Below, in pieces: positions 26,641-39,250 of a stretch of 64,000 bases of DNA. The stretch's first letter is position 1, and each line of letters begins with the position of its first letter. The translations under genes and the position numbers were made by a program. This stretch comes from Siphonodentalium dalli. Taxonomy: Eukaryota > Mollusca > Scaphopoda > Gadilida > Siphonodentaliidae. The stretch is from positions 42,820,194-42,884,193 of the forward strand of contig CP136069.1 in NCBI GenBank assembly GCA_032622095.1. The letters are read 5' to 3'. The notes under the pieces were generated by a model. It did not search any database and was not told the origin of the DNA. It saw only the letters and a list, made by a program, of their open reading frames with translations.

Positions 26641-26830
26641 CAGTAATGCCCTAATTAATCGACTCCGTGACCACAGCAGAATTATTGGTAACTTTCAGGA
26701 TTTAGTCGGAAATGTGGCTTGTTGCCATTCACCATAAAGCTCTCCGAGAGCTTTCCAATGAATGACAACAAGCCATATTTCCGACTAAATCCTGCTGTGG
26801 TTATGGAGTCCATTAATTAGGGCATTACTG
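26641..26830. mobile_element. palindromic MITE, CAGTAATG family, TA target duplication
   Basis: The ends CAGTAATGCCCTAATTAAT and ATTAATTAGGGCATTACTG are perfect inverses. The arms extend over most of the 190 bases, meeting at CTCTCCGAGAGC near 26752. It is flanked on both sides by TA, the usual duplication of Tc1/mariner-type transposition. Related copies are at 23227 (one arm) and 34944-35057. No coding capacity. Confidence 0.85.
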
Positions 26831-29685
26831 TAGTAGTCTGTGATGGAAAAGTTCAGAAAAATCAAGCCCCATGGGGTTTTGCAAATTGAATTACGCAAAC
26901 TTAGTTTGTGTCGTTCAAGGGGTTGGGGGGGGGGGGCTTCAGTTGGAAGTATCAAGATGTCGACCCTCCCCACCAAACCATCTAGCCACGTTCTAAGTAC
27001 CAAATATCCCAGACTCAACCATTAGGTGCCCCTCGCTTAGTTTTTGCTTTGGGTATATTTATTCTATCCGAGAATACTCTACACCCACAGCAAAATATGG
27101 ACATATATATATGTACTCTTAAAAAAAATGTTCTGTGGCGATCACACATTAAAATTGTGTAGCCAAGTAAATATAAGGTGATAATTGTGTTGTAGAAATG
27201 ATACGGACAACCGATCATCAAAAAACGAAATTGTCTCAATGGCTTTACTGTACAACCCTTCCATGAATGGAGCTTCTTGAAATTTTACAAAAAACCCTGT
27301 GCCAATGCATTATCTTATATATGCGAGTCTCCCATAGGGAGCAATGACAAACATTTTCCGGACTTGTTTTTGATACCGGTAATGGCAAAAATTCAAATGA
27401 AGCGACATTTAGAAGAAAGTTAGAAAATCAAATTGGATAATTTACTCACTCCATGTACTGGATTTACCACATACATGTATGTTCAAAATGTTAACCCAAT
27501 CGGGCACATATCGTAGGAGATACAGGGTATTATTACTTTTATATGAGATGTACTAATGGTTATATGGACTTTTATATTATTGGCAAATTTATTCATCATT
27601 TGTTTCTCGAGCCCCTTCGAGCATTGACTGAAATCTAGAAGGGGCTAATTAGTAATATGTGCCAATGTGGATACATTTTGAATGGCTGACCACATAAACT
27701 CACTGTGCAATGTTATGTGATAGTTGAATTTTTTTTCAAAAGTGTTGCTCAAGTTATCTCAGGCGATTTAGACTTGGTCGTGGCAATTCCAACAAATGGC
27801 ATATCCCTGGTGAAAATTGGTGGTCAAAACCCAAATATTTAAACTTGACTTGTATTTTTGGTCTAGAGAGATGAAAATTTATTGCGAATTTTAACAAAAA
27901 GGGACTTACCTGCGTTAAAATTTGTGGACACAACCCACATACCAAATTTCATTCCCTTCAGTTGAGACTATCTAATGTTATCAACCAAAACCGAACATAT
28001 GGACGGATGAACCAACATTTGGTATTTATGGGTTAATTTAACTGAGCTAATTCCACATGGTAGTACCACACCTACCATTCGATGTGCTGCCTCTCTGTCT
28101 GACAAGACCAGTCTCTGGCATACAAGGCCACCTCTATGGACATAACTTTTTGTTTCATAAGGCTGCGGGCATTTAAATCAATAAAAAACAGAATGGACAG
28201 GTACTGGTACTAGTATGTGTCAAATGTAACACAATCACCCCAGGGCATATATTTCATCTGATTTTGTGAGAATCTATACATACTTTTTCATGAGAATCCA
28301 GGGTAATTTGCGAGAATATTTACGAGAATCTAGAATTGGATTCTCGCCGAAATATAAGACCTGCACCCTTTATACTGTGAGTATAGCCTGGCCACACATG
28401 GTGGTATGCTCCTAACAACAGATAGCAATATAACTCAGAAAAATAGGCTTCAAAAAGCGAGTGGGTATGACTTTTCTACACCTGCCAAATTGAATGTCAG
28501 ATGTCTTTCAAGCCACTGACATATTCAAAGACACGGACAATCGTAGCTGCACTGTTGATGTAATTGCAATGTTGCAGTGACCAACCTCATACATATACAT
28601 TTATGCTGAATAAACAATGTACATGTATTAACTGAATTACTAGGTGTGTTGTTAACATGAAAATAAAGATACCCTGATATGGTATTTGTGAACTAAATAC
28701 TTTGCGATTGAACATGGCATAGGTCAAATGTGGATGAGTTTAAAAATTTCTAGATTGAATTTACCGTTATTGCATGTATTTGGCGTTTATTTACTGGGTT
28801 ATCGCAGTTAAAAATCATTACCGTGGTAAGACTACCGATGGACAACACATGTCAGTCGCTATTATTCGACGTAATACCACTTGATTGTGGTTTACTGGTG
28901 GTACGAACGGTAATTACCGGCCTACATCCACGTTAAAGGGGTCAATTATTTTGCGCATACATGTAGCTGTATATATTCGAATTGAGATTTGATTCGCGAA
29001 CCTCATCCCCAATTGAATTCAAAATTTGATTTGACTGTAAACTCAGATTCGCAGGGCCCTAGTAGAGCTAAGCTTAAAAATAACAAAAACATGACGGGCT
29101 GGACAAAATACCATAATTACCCCATAGTTGCCAAATGTTAGCATGGATGAACAAATGGACTGACAGACAAATAACATAATACAACTGCAGCCTTCATAAT
29201 TGGCTAAGGCAATCAGCATTGCCGAATCATTTTGCTGAAGCAAACTGGGCCACGGCATACTGTTGCTGTAGCAGATTGCCGAAGCCAAACAATCTGAATT
29301 AAGAGGGCTGCAAGTGGCATATAAAACATTTGGTTAACAATTTTATCCGGTGTGAACAAGCAATGGGTTAACCAAAAACACACCATGTGACCCAATTATG
29401 GGTCAGCGCATGTTTTGCCAAAATTATATTTCAAAATGGAATTTCTCAAAATCTATCTGGAAGTTATTTTTTTTAATTTGGTACAAGCGACTATTGTCGC
29501 ACAATATATGTACGAACTTCCAACTAGTTTGAAATTATAATCAAATTTACTATACTTTTATGGCATGAAATACATGTAAAAATTTCTAAGTCGAAAATTT
29601 AACATAACTCTGACCAAATTCGACTTGGCCTGAAACACAGCTCTATTCATCGGTTTGCGTATCCTTCCCCCACATAGAATGTAAG
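26831..29685. other. no gene seen; half hairpin at 27295-27345
   Basis: Anonymous AT-rich DNA. At 27295 the sequence CCCTGTGCCAATGCATTATC, followed by TTATATATGCGAGTC, is one arm of the 69-bp hairpin found at 40719, 41686, 41834 and 58620. The other arm is lost here. Confidence 0.5.
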
Positions 29686-29925
29686 TTAAAGGTACTCCAT
29701 ACAATCAAATACCATTTCTTGGCTTCGGGGGTAAAAATACTTTAATCCAGTCTAGGAACACACCCATCAAAGCTCCGATTGAACAGATATCAATTTTTGA
29801 AGTTTATTATTTCTCGAGAGGTGTAATAATGTGTCCCAGACACACGTCATCAAACGGAGGGTCTTGGACAAAATTGTGGATGTAGATGGATAACTCTAAA
29901 TCAAGTGGTAATGCGGTTAAATGTC
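29686..29925. mobile_element. MITE family 1, truncated left part
   Basis: TTAAAGGTACTCCATACAAT, then TGGCTTCGGGGGTAAAAATA and CACCCATCAAAGCTC, match the left half of the element at 301-787. No matching right terminus follows. Confidence 0.7.
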
Positions 29926-29969
29926 ATGATACTTCAGTGATACATGTAGGCCATACTGGGGACATTCTT

Positions 29970-30105
29970 TATTCCAAGGTTTGCTATTCTGAAAGTTCAC
30001 TATTTCAAAGGTTCTCTAGCTATTATGAATGTTCGCTATTCCAAAGGTTCACTATTCTGAAGGTTCACTGTTCCGAAGATTCGCTATTCCGAAGGTTTTT
30101 GTTAT
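29970..30105 (+). repeat. short tandem repeat, about 16-19 bp
   Basis: Six to seven units close to CTATTCCGAAGGTTCA, the best preserved between 30030 and 30100. Units alternate GAAGGTTCAC and CAAAGGTTCAC. No gene. Confidence 0.75.
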
Positions 30106-30109
30106 TTTA

Positions 30110-31639
30110 AAAGTTAATTCTATATTCTAAACTAGTATTGAGAGGATTCTTTATCACGAGCGACTTCTTTTTGCAAGAATACCGGCACTATAAATCGAAA
30201 TTATTTTTCTGTGTGGGTGCTGCGTTTCCCGGCGATAAAAATAATATCTGGAAAAAACAGTTGTTTTAAAAACCGGAATATGGCGGAAGGTAAAAGATAT
30301 TTTTTCGATCGGGGGTTAATGTCGTGGCATTGTCTGAAAATCTTATCAAATGAATTTTGTTGTGTAAAACTTGTGTTTATCAGCCATAGGTGTAGTAATT
30401 TTCTTCATTCCTCACAGTGGATCGTGAGACTAATAACAGGCAGTGTTGTACGATGTAGGTTTTGGAAATTCTGGTAATGCTGTCAGATGTCAGCATTGTG
30501 CTTGTTGTCATGTCGAAATAATTGACAGATTTCTTCAGTTCTGTTCACACAAAAATTACAGAAGATAGCACTGATAATACAGACGTACCAAACAAGATTT
30601 TTTCCATGTAAATCGGATGATATTGGGTGCGCAAAAAATAGTACTCTTGGGTACCAAATAAACGTGCTGGCACGCTTATTAATTTTGGAAGAATATGCTG
30701 GCCATCACTATTATTTGGTCATGATATATATAAAAGTGAAAATGCCAGCACTATTAATAATTTTAGGGGTTTATTCAGCCATCACGTTTATCTGGCACCT
30801 GAGGGTACTGATCGAATTTGAATACGAGTACGGTATAGAGAATTCTATATAGTTTTAGAGGATATGTAATGAGTCAGAAATTTATACAAAACCTACTAAC
30901 CGAGTGCTTTATCAAAAGTCGAATCAAATTTAGTGGACAAGGTCAATAATTTCATATAGAGATCCTTTTGATCACATAATCACATTTTAGCAAGGAAACA
31001 ACTTTGGTTAAAAACAATTAATATTGAGTTCCTTAAGTGAACGTTCAGACGACCACGATTCATTCGTAAGTTGAAGAATCAGGCCCGACGAGATCATGCA
31101 GTTTGTTCAGACGATTGTGATGTCGTTGTACATTATGATATCGATATCATTGCAATGAAGCAGGCCATAAAGATATTAGTCATGCAACTTCTGTTTTTAT
31201 CACTTACATGTACGGTAGAGCAATTACTACCACCACACATGATCGAATGTATGATCTGGTTGTTTATTATCTCATGAATGTAGTGGGTTATTATTAACCA
31301 AGCCTGAGTATAATTTGTCTGGCATGTTCAGAATGAGATTCTCATAGGGTGAATTTAGTAATGATTCTTTTAAGACTGTTATACATGTAAATGTTTTCTA
31401 CAGTCAATGCAATGGTTGTATTGTGTATACGCTTTATTAAAGCGTGCATATTGCGCTTTGATATAACAGATATTTTATTTTGGCAATCGATTTGACTGCG
31501 AGTAACGATTAATATTCGATGGGCTATTACCGACCATTGGCAGCCGATTCCAATTATCGGAACATGGCTTGACAGATTGAGAATGTTGTGCAATTTTTGA
31601 CCACACGACTCACAAACGGTACCCCATATGTTTAAAGTC
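30110..31639. other. no gene seen
   Basis: AT-rich anonymous sequence; no domain recognised in any frame. Confidence 0.5.
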
Positions 31640-31865
31640 GAAAAAGGGGGATAACTCCACCAAAAAAGTATGACAGACGCCATAATCGCAGGTGCTCAGG
31701 TTTCCATGGTGGTTGATGTCTCTGCCAAGTTTCACGGAAATTGATAAAAAAAAAAAACGACTGTCTGAGAAAAACTCCGGACAAATTTGTGTACACACAC
31801 GAACGATGGACGAGCTGATTTCCCTATACCACCCCAACATTGTTGCAGGGGGTATAATGAGCACA
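31640..31865. repeat. probable dispersed repeat
   Basis: Contains GGGGGATAACTCCACCAAAA at its start, CCAAGTTTCACGGAAATTGA in the middle, and a closing CCCAACATTGTTGCAGGGGG inverted core followed by TATAATGAG. The layout resembles dispersed invertebrate repeats. Only one copy is in the window, so the call rests on style and is low confidence. Long frames on the minus strand across it (31732-32154) have no family resemblance. Confidence 0.4.
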
Positions 31866-32243
31866 ATGTATTGAATACCATTAGCATCACAGTTCTCAGC
31901 AATGTTATGGTTATAATATTTGTGAGTTCATTATAATGAACATAGCGATTAATTTCAGTGTTATGAATAGCCAAATATATACAAACAATATAAAAGTAGG
32001 AATGTACGATGGACCGCCGGCGGTTCCTAAATAAAGGAATCGAATCGGAAATTAAAAGTTTCATCAAACTACCAGATAGTGGTTTATAACAATTACAATG
32101 GACTATAGTTTTGTGTATAATGCAAAGTAAATCGTGCATATAAAAAAATTGCACGCAACGTCTCGGTCAGGGCATGATAATTGATATTTCAACTTAGATT
32201 CAACGTACAACATGTATCAACATGCAGTGTTAGGTTTCCCACA

Positions 32244-32689
32244 TTAAAGGTACTCAATCCGAATTAACGCTCACGAATTACAATATCATTGGCTTCGGAG
32301 GTACAAAATATTTAACTTGAGTCGAGGAACCCACCCATCAAGGTACAGCAGGAGTAATCAGATATCGATATTTTAAATCTAGTATTTTAATTATGAGTGG
32401 CCCAGTAAACGGACGGCGAGAAGAACTTATCTGACAAGATAGCGGATGAAGATCGATAACTCTCAAATCGAGTAGCTTTTTGTGTCAGATATTTGACAAC
32501 CAATAAAATTTTGTTGAAAAAAAACTTTGTAAATAACAGGTTTTGGGCAATTTTATAGTTGACTGTGGTTCTAAAGCATTGTTTTGGGCAATTAATCTTT
32601 TCTGATAACTGAAATGGCATTTAAAAAAATGGTGTTGTTGTTGGAATCTGATGATATGGGGACCGTCGAATCGGATTGAGTACCTTTAA
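32244..32689. mobile_element. TTAA-bounded MITE, family 1, copy 2
   Basis: Left end TTAAAGGTACTCAATCCGAA; right end TCGGATTGAGTACCTTTAA. Inner landmarks shared with copy 1 are GGCTTCGGAGGTACAAAATA, GAGTCGAGGAACCCACCCAT and GTTGTTGTTGGAATCTG. It is about 40 bases shorter than copy 1 and has no coding frame. Confidence 0.8.
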
Positions 32690-33260
32690 TTCAACATTAG
32701 ATAACATCTCGATATTCAACATTAGGTTTCCAACTTTATATCAACATTGATTCATTGTTGAACGATTGTCCAAATTTAAACTGTTAGATTTTTAACATTA
32801 TTTCAATGTTGATCGAACATCACAAAACTTGACAAAAGTGAACATTAGCTTTCAAACGTAATCCCAATGTCGATTCAACGCTAAATTAATTTCCAGAAAT
32901 TAAACATTAGGCTTCAGCGTTATTTCAACCCTGAGCGAACATAAAACAAAATCAACATTAGGATGCCAATGCTATTTCAAAATCGAGTGATCGTCCCAAT
33001 ATTCAACATTAGTTTTCCAAAATTATCCCATTTTCAATTCAATGTTGTTGATCATATCGAGCGAACATAACAAAAAAAAATACTTTTTTTATTCCAATAT
33101 TATTTTAACGTTGAGCGAATGTCAAACAATTCAACGTTAGCTTCCCAATATTATTCCAATGTTCAAAGTTAGTTTTTCAATGTTGTCTCAAATGTATATT
33201 CTAATATTTCTATGTTCACTTCAACGAGCAAACTGGACCAATCGCCAACGTTATTTCAAA
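32690..33260. repeat. degenerate TTCAACATTAG tandem array
   Basis: About ten units of roughly 50-62 bases, each with an AACATTAG word, a TTCCAA word, ATTTCAATGTTGA and a GAGCGAACAT word. Divergence is high, so this is an old minisatellite. It starts immediately at the right end of MITE copy 2, and the first unit (TTCAACATTAG) is directly abutting. Confidence 0.7.
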
Positions 33261-34484
33261 TTCAACGTTGAAACAAAATTTGAGACAACCGTTTACTTTA
33301 GTCTTTACATTGGATCAACATAGGGATGCTATCTGGCCTGGTGAGGCCATTTGGCATGATTTTGGGAAACATTGGGACATAAATATTATACAGACTGGAA
33401 TCAGTAGGCCCTATAGCTGATTTCACCTATGGTCGCGGATTGTTTTTACAACTAGTGGAATTAAGTTTATATGATTACAGTTACCAGTAGGCTACAATGT
33501 GAACACAGAACATATATATATACGTCAATATAGAAACAAAAGCGACATGAGCGCAAATATTACCTCTCCTTGTCACAGATTCAAATTTCAAAAATAAACT
33601 ATGCGCACCAGCCTGGAGATTCAATTGAATTGGGAATTTGGTGACGTCTAAATGTCGTATCAATAATTGGTAAATTCGTTACCGGATGTCCTGCATGTAC
33701 CTAAGATTATAAATAACCATGACTTGTCACACAGAAGTTATACATTTTACGATTTTCAAATTTTAGTCTAGCTGGATTGACAGAAACAGTACTTGTGCCT
33801 TTTCTCGACTCGACTGGGAAGCCGCTATTTGAATAGGTTGTCACGTGCAGTTATAGAACCAATCACGAATAGACATCGCTTAACTATCCCCGTTCCATCG
33901 TGTAACTACTTGTCCAGTAGCAAAAATAGCATATTTAAGTAGCTTATTATGCTATAAAAGTCGTTGGAATATTCTAACCACCCAAATTTAGCTACTCGAG
34001 ATTTAGTGTGTACATAGTCGGCAAATTATCACATTGGGGATGATGGACATATGGTATAGCAAAGAGTTTTAGCTAATGTATAATCACCAACGCATGGCAT
34101 AATCCATCCATCGCGTTAATAGTAACCATAAGATTAATTACATTTGTGCAGACGGATGGGTTACAACTTTAAAAATATATATATATGGCATCATTGCGTG
34201 TGAGGTCAATCAGAACTAAATAGTATTGCATGACAAATAGTATCAACTTCTTGAGGAAAAAAAGTTGCTTGCTAAAAATCGTTGTCAAATGAAATATTAA
34301 ACTATGCCATATATGTAATAAATGTCAGAAAACTGCACCAGTGTAAGGCAACCCATCTATTATCACATCGGCACTGTGATACGTGTGGCGAGGGCCAATG
34401 TCTTATTTTTCTACAGTAACTTCCAAAATATTCTTGGCAAAAATTCTCGCCAAATTTTCCACTGTAATAATGCAGGTAACTTAC
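33261..34484. other. P450 downstream region, no exon seen
   Basis: On the minus strand this is the sequence after the exon 3 donor. I scanned by eye for an acceptor followed by the heme signature (RxCxG) and found none here. The P450 intron 3 probably continues through it. Confidence 0.4.
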
Positions 34485-34925
34485 CGAGAGAAAAGGGAAT
34501 ATGCTGCTGGGTTTTTTTTAGTTTTCCATCCTCGTCCAAAAATCTGTTCGGGTCGAATTCTAATGGGTTAGGGTAAATATCTGGGTCATGATGAATTGAG
34601 TTCAAATTTGGGAAGATGTACGCATCTTCTGGAATATCGAACCCACGAAACTTGAACATTGGTTGTGATTTGTGTGGTAAGGAGAATGGCGCAATATCAC
34701 CCATTCGTTGTGTTTCCATAATGACGGCATTGATGTATGGCAAACTCGAACGGTCTCCCATTTCCGGCATGCGATGGCTGGGTACCATCTCATCAATTTC
34801 TTTCTGCGCAGTTGTCATGACCTCCGGATGACGTAACATGTTGATAAGAAACCAGCGAATAGTTGCTGACGTCGTGTCAGTCGCTCCGAGTATCAAGTGT
34901 ATCACAGATCGTCTGATCTCAGTGT
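34485..34925 (-). CDS. CYP2-clan cytochrome P450, exon 3 (I-helix to PERF region)
   Basis: The 441-base exon begins after an acceptor (TTTTTGTATCTCCAG) and ends at the donor CTCG|GTAAGT, phase 1 to phase 1. It encodes the I-helix oxygen-binding motif (LGATDTTSATIRW), the K-helix ExxR (ETQR), the aromatic-rich meander and the PERF-like FDPNRF, stopping at PFSLG just before the heme cysteine loop. In this family these elements bind oxygen and stabilise the heme pocket of an ER-bound monooxygenase. The next exon should start with the remaining two bases of a Gly codon and then RxCxG; it was not found. A MITE ends 18 bases upstream of this exon. Confidence 0.9.
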
Positions 34926-34943
34926 CTGGAGATACAAAAAGTA

Positions 34944-35057
34944 CAGTAATGAGAGAGCTTTCCGATGAATGCCAACAAGCCATATTTCCGACTAAATCCT
35001 GAAATGTTACCCATATTTCTGCTGTGGTTAAGGAGTCGATTATTTAAAGCATTACTG
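34944..35057. mobile_element. CAGTAATG MITE inside P450 intron 2
   Basis: A 114-base inverted-repeat copy, CAGTAATGAGAGAGCTTTCC to TTTAAAGCATTACTG, related to the full palindrome at 26641. Left flank TA; the right flank AA does not keep a clean TA duplication. On the gene strand it ends 18 bases before the first base of exon 3, so the intron's 3' end is partly made of transposon. Confidence 0.8.
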
Positions 35058-36480
35058 AATGCTATTGCGGTGTACTTTAGTGCAAACAGTCCCTGTCCTA
35101 TTTGACACAAAATTAGTGACAACTTCCCAAACCAATTCTCTGCGTATCAGACAAAAGAAGAATGAAATATAATTTGCAAACACCATCATTTGTATAGCAC
35201 ATGCATCGAGAAAATCCACAAAATTATCCATGAGTAATACGTTAAAAACTAAACAACAGATCATAATTGAGGACGCTCGTTATTAGCTAGAGTTTGTGTG
35301 AAAAGGAAGTGTGTGTTGTACATGTGCTCTAGGCTGTCCTTGTTGAATGGTAATACTTTTATTTTAACAGACTCCGAAGTTCCAGCCTGATGAGAGATGT
35401 ACATCAATTTTGTGACAGTCAATATAAACAAAAACGTTTAATCGTCTAAATTCTGGAACATTTACATCGCGCTTCTCAAATATAATTCAAATAGAATTAA
35501 CTGCATAAAACACATCGGATTCGCGGCTGCATAATATAAGAAACTGTTTTTATACTGAAACAACTTGGATCTTCTATCGTTAGAATTTTTCCTCTCCTGA
35601 CAAAAATAATTCAAAACGTGTTACATTCCCTTTTTGAACGTCGATGTCGGACGATCAAAACCTGATATGTTTGGACGCATGTACATGTCTTTATCGCGTT
35701 CTCTTTAGGGAAAGATGGTGTATATGTGTACATACATATTGAAAACATGAACACACACGATGCAACGTACTCCTGTATGGGTAGCGCGACAATTATTGAG
35801 GAATAATGAATTCGTGCATGTACTGATCAGATGTAATGCTGCATCGATCGCAGACGACAGCTACGTTTCCATGTTTGGTAGCGTCGTCCTTTGAAAAGTA
35901 GGCCGCGTTATGGTTTGCACAATCCACTGAATTTGGCGTGCTTTTTCTAATTGTATACAGTTCAGATAGTGGAAACGAACGTGTATAGGGAAGGCGATAT
36001 ATATGTTGCATCCATGGTGTTCAAGAGACAGTAGAAAATTTAGGTTACCAATTGTACACTCAAATGCAGATGTGCGGAATTAAACATCGCATCATTCACG
36101 CCGGGAATCGTGATTTAAACTACACCTTTCTGCATGAGTCGGCACGAATTTAGTAGGAATGTTGATGTACAATGTATCAATGATAACTGTGTCCATCAAG
36201 TCAACAATATCCGGTGTACCATTAAATTGTTTTATGGAGTTGATACCGTGCAGTTTTGTGGTATAAAATCTGATATATAATGGCGTATTTACCGTCGTCT
36301 CACCCGCCAGTTTCAGTGTCAAGTAAATTATTTGTATAGTAGCAACTACTAAAAAGCAAGCAGCGAATCCGTGTGCGGATTGTATACACCACTACTGAAA
36401 TACGAAATCTAATCAGGTGGTTTAAATACACCAAAATTGGGTACCATTTGTTGAGGTTGTGAAATTTGAACGCCAAACAC
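35058..36480. other. P450 intron 2, no other feature
   Basis: AT-rich intron sequence with no recognisable exon or repeat. Confidence 0.5.
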
Positions 36481-38210
36481 TCCTTAGACCGATTATGGAG
36501 ATGTTAGTGTGTGTATATGTTTGGTTGAAATCACCGACATAATTATTTCATCATTTTTGCTTCCCTTCCCCTTTTCTGTCCCTGACACCAACAACGTGAC
36601 TTTAGAACAATTTAACCCACACCATTATCTTCCTCGTAAACAGTTACTAATTTTAGACCCATTTGGTGCCATATATGGTCTTCCGTGGAGCTATATAAAA
36701 CACAGACAGACACATATACATTCGCACATGTATGCACCAAATGTGGCATTTTACAAGAATATGTCTCAATTTGGTGTAAATCGGCGCTAAAATATTTGCA
36801 TCAATTTTGGTGTCCCTATCCCCCTCCATGCACACATGACTAGAACTTTTGACTTTTGACATCTTTAAACAACACAATTATAATTAGACATCTGATATCA
36901 AGGAGATTATTATGTATAAAGTTTGGTGGTATTCGGCGACTGAACAAATTCTTATCAAATTTATACCCCCATCTTTAATCCAAACGGCATCAATTTGTCT
37001 GCAAACCATACGATTAGATTCCACGTATCACGGAGAACAGTGTGTATCAATTGGGTGGAAATCGGCGCTAATTATATATTTTATATATTTTGGTAGCCTG
37101 CCTCGTTCGGTGCACCCCTGACTTGAATGACGCCACTTTTGACAACTATAAGCCAGACACTTAGACTCCCGGTATCACGGAGAAGTTTATGTATAAGTTG
37201 GGTGGTAATCGGCGACTGAACAAGTTATTATCAAATTTAGTGCCCCCCCCCCCCCCGCTCATCTCTCACCCAAACGGCACCAATTTGGCCTCTTTAAATC
37301 ACACGATTATATTCCGCGTATCACAGAGAATCAGTGGACCTTTCCAAAAATGTCAATCAAATAATTATTAGCAGATATTTTCGACCAATCAGCGACTGAG
37401 TCGGCCAATGGCTGCATTGAAAATTATGTCCAATTGTTCTGTTCAGCGTTACATTGACTATATTCAAACAACAAATCATAATATACTGAGATTTATATTT
37501 GCGCCATGATTTTATAAATTTATCCGTGATTATAACAATTGTTTTCATTTAGCATGACACTTGTCATATTTTTCACATTTAATGGCAAAACGAATGTGTG
37601 TTTTCTGGTTTAGATATATATATATTTCAGTCTGTTTTGTCTGTTTACGATTTTTCTTCCAGAGCCCTTGACCGATTTCAATTAAATTTGGCGCTCATTC
37701 TAAAAAAACTGTTTAAAAGATCAAAATTTGCACGAATCATGTCTGTTTCAGCTAGTTAACATAAGGACAAGTGCTGATGTGTTCACTTCGGAAGTCGATC
37801 GCGAGTAACAGACAATATTTATATGAATACAATCTTTTTACCAGTGGGCGGTACTACCGCTATGGGTGTGGTCTCTGGAAAGCTCCATTAGGTGGAAACC
37901 GGCGCTAAAAATAATTTTTGCGTACATATTTCATCATTTTTGCTTCCCCTCCTCCGTTTCTTTCCCTCGCACTAACATCGTCACTTTAGAAAATTTAACC
38001 CACACCATTATCTTCATCGTAAACAGTTACCAATGTAAGATGTAAGACCATTTTTTGCCATCTAGATGATCCCCCGTGAAGTTATATAAAACACAGTCAG
38101 ACACACATACATTCCGGACATGTGGGCACCTCCATGCACCTGTAACTCGAACTTTTGACTTTTAACATCCTTAATCCACCAACTAGACTCCTGATATCAC
38201 GGAGATATTG
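36480..38210 (+). repeat. diverged direct repeats within P450 intron 2
   Basis: Block 36530-36850 (ATTTCATCATTTTTGCTTCC, then AACCCACACCATTATCTTC and AAACACAGACAGACACA) recurs at about 37925-38175. A second block (GGTGGTATTCGGCGACTGAA, then TTATCAAATTTA) recurs at about 36925 and 37200. Order is block 1, block 2, block 2, block 1. A poly-C run lies at 37243-37257. No protein-coding potential. Confidence 0.65.
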
Positions 38211-38216
38211 CAACTG

Positions 38217-38366
38217 CAGTAACGATACAGATGTTTTATTGCCAATTCGTTATCGCCAATTTTATCGGGGAATTTTATGGGAAATTATAGACAACGCATA
38301 TCTATCTACCATTGACTATGACATTCCCTGATAATTTTGGCGATAAAAACGTCTGTATCGTTACTG
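38217..38366. mobile_element. 150-bp MITE, CAGTAACG ends
   Basis: Left end CAGTAACGATACAGATGTTT and right end AAACGTCTGTATCGTTACTG are inverses for 20 bases with one mismatch. Inner ATTGCCAATTTTATCGGGGAAT pairs with ATTCCCTGATAATTTTGGCGATAA. The ends resemble the CAGTAATG family by their first six bases. Located in P450 intron 2. Confidence 0.8.
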
Positions 38367-38819
38367 AAGTTGTGGTACAAGGCGCACATGACGTCATTCA
38401 CTGCTTCAAAATCATGAATGAACAGACATTGGATCAATCGCATGAAAAATTAAAACAATATACAAAATAGTGCCCAGGTTTTGACATTATTTCATTGCCG
38501 CCCGCCATCTGTATTATGGACTAACATATCGCAAAGTAACTAATATGCATTTGTTGAGTATTTATTGTTCAATTATATAAAAAACGCAGGTTTTTAAAAT
38601 ACTGTGTCAATTTAATTCAATTTCGTTAGGCATATTCGCTTGAACTTGCTAATCGAGAAAATCGTTTGACACATACATTTGCAGGTTGGGAAAATTTACT
38701 CACGAAAGCTAATCGTCGGACACAAATCCAACGATTTTGGCATTTATAAAACTCCTGAAATATAATATGTGTGGTGGATTCTGTCACAACAATTGTAGAT
38801 AAACGTGTTATATACACAA

Positions 38820-38950
38820 TGTGTTTGTACCGATTTATGTATCACGACTTTGCTAGTTTTCGTGGCCATATAGCGACTCGGTGACCAAGGTCGCCTCGTC
38901 ACTATATGGCCAAGAAAACTAGCCTCGTCGCGATACATGAATCGATACAC
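38820..38950. repeat. 131-bp palindrome in P450 intron 2
   Basis: CTAGTTTTCGTGGCCATATAG pairs with CTATATGGCCAAGAAAACTAG. Outer arms GTATCACGAC and GATTTATG pair with GTCGCGATAC and CATGAATC. The loop is short (CGACTCGGTGACCAAGGTCG, itself partly inverted). Likely a foldback MITE. Confidence 0.75.
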
Positions 38951-39250
38951 ATTTTTTGTATAACACTTGGGTTTGTTTTATTTTACACTTGATATAGTAC
39001 ATTGGCATAATGTGTATATTATAACGAGAGATAGACGAGGATTGTTAGGAGTGAGCGTGTGCGTACAAGGGTGTGGCTAGGACTGAGTATCAGTTTGCTT
39101 ATTACATGTTTGTGATGTAATTTGTTCTTGTAATGTATAACATCTTGTAAATATGTTGACCTTCCTGTGTCTATGTTTCCTTTGTGTATTTGTTTGTGCT
39201 AAATAACTCTTCATTTATGGAGGACAATTAAAGATATATATATATATATA

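Noticed and set aside
29820-29860. Minus-strand DVCLGH, heme-loop look-alike
   Set aside because: Lacks the Arg before Cys, ends after a few codons and lies inside a truncated MITE.
31732-32154. 140-codon minus-strand open frame
   Set aside because: Overlaps a probable dispersed repeat and a poly-A run; composition is unstructured, rich in Ile, Tyr and Cys, with no recognisable motif.
34040-34105. Minus-strand stretch reading CVGDYTLAKTL, superficially like a P450 heme loop
   Set aside because: The residue two before Cys is Met, not Arg; no acceptor in the right phase precedes it; and the following residues and a quick stop do not match the P450 C-terminus.
34411-34484. Continuation of exon 3 as LPALLQWKIWREF
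   Set aside because: It follows a strong GTAAGT donor and does not match the conserved heme-loop sequence expected at this point.
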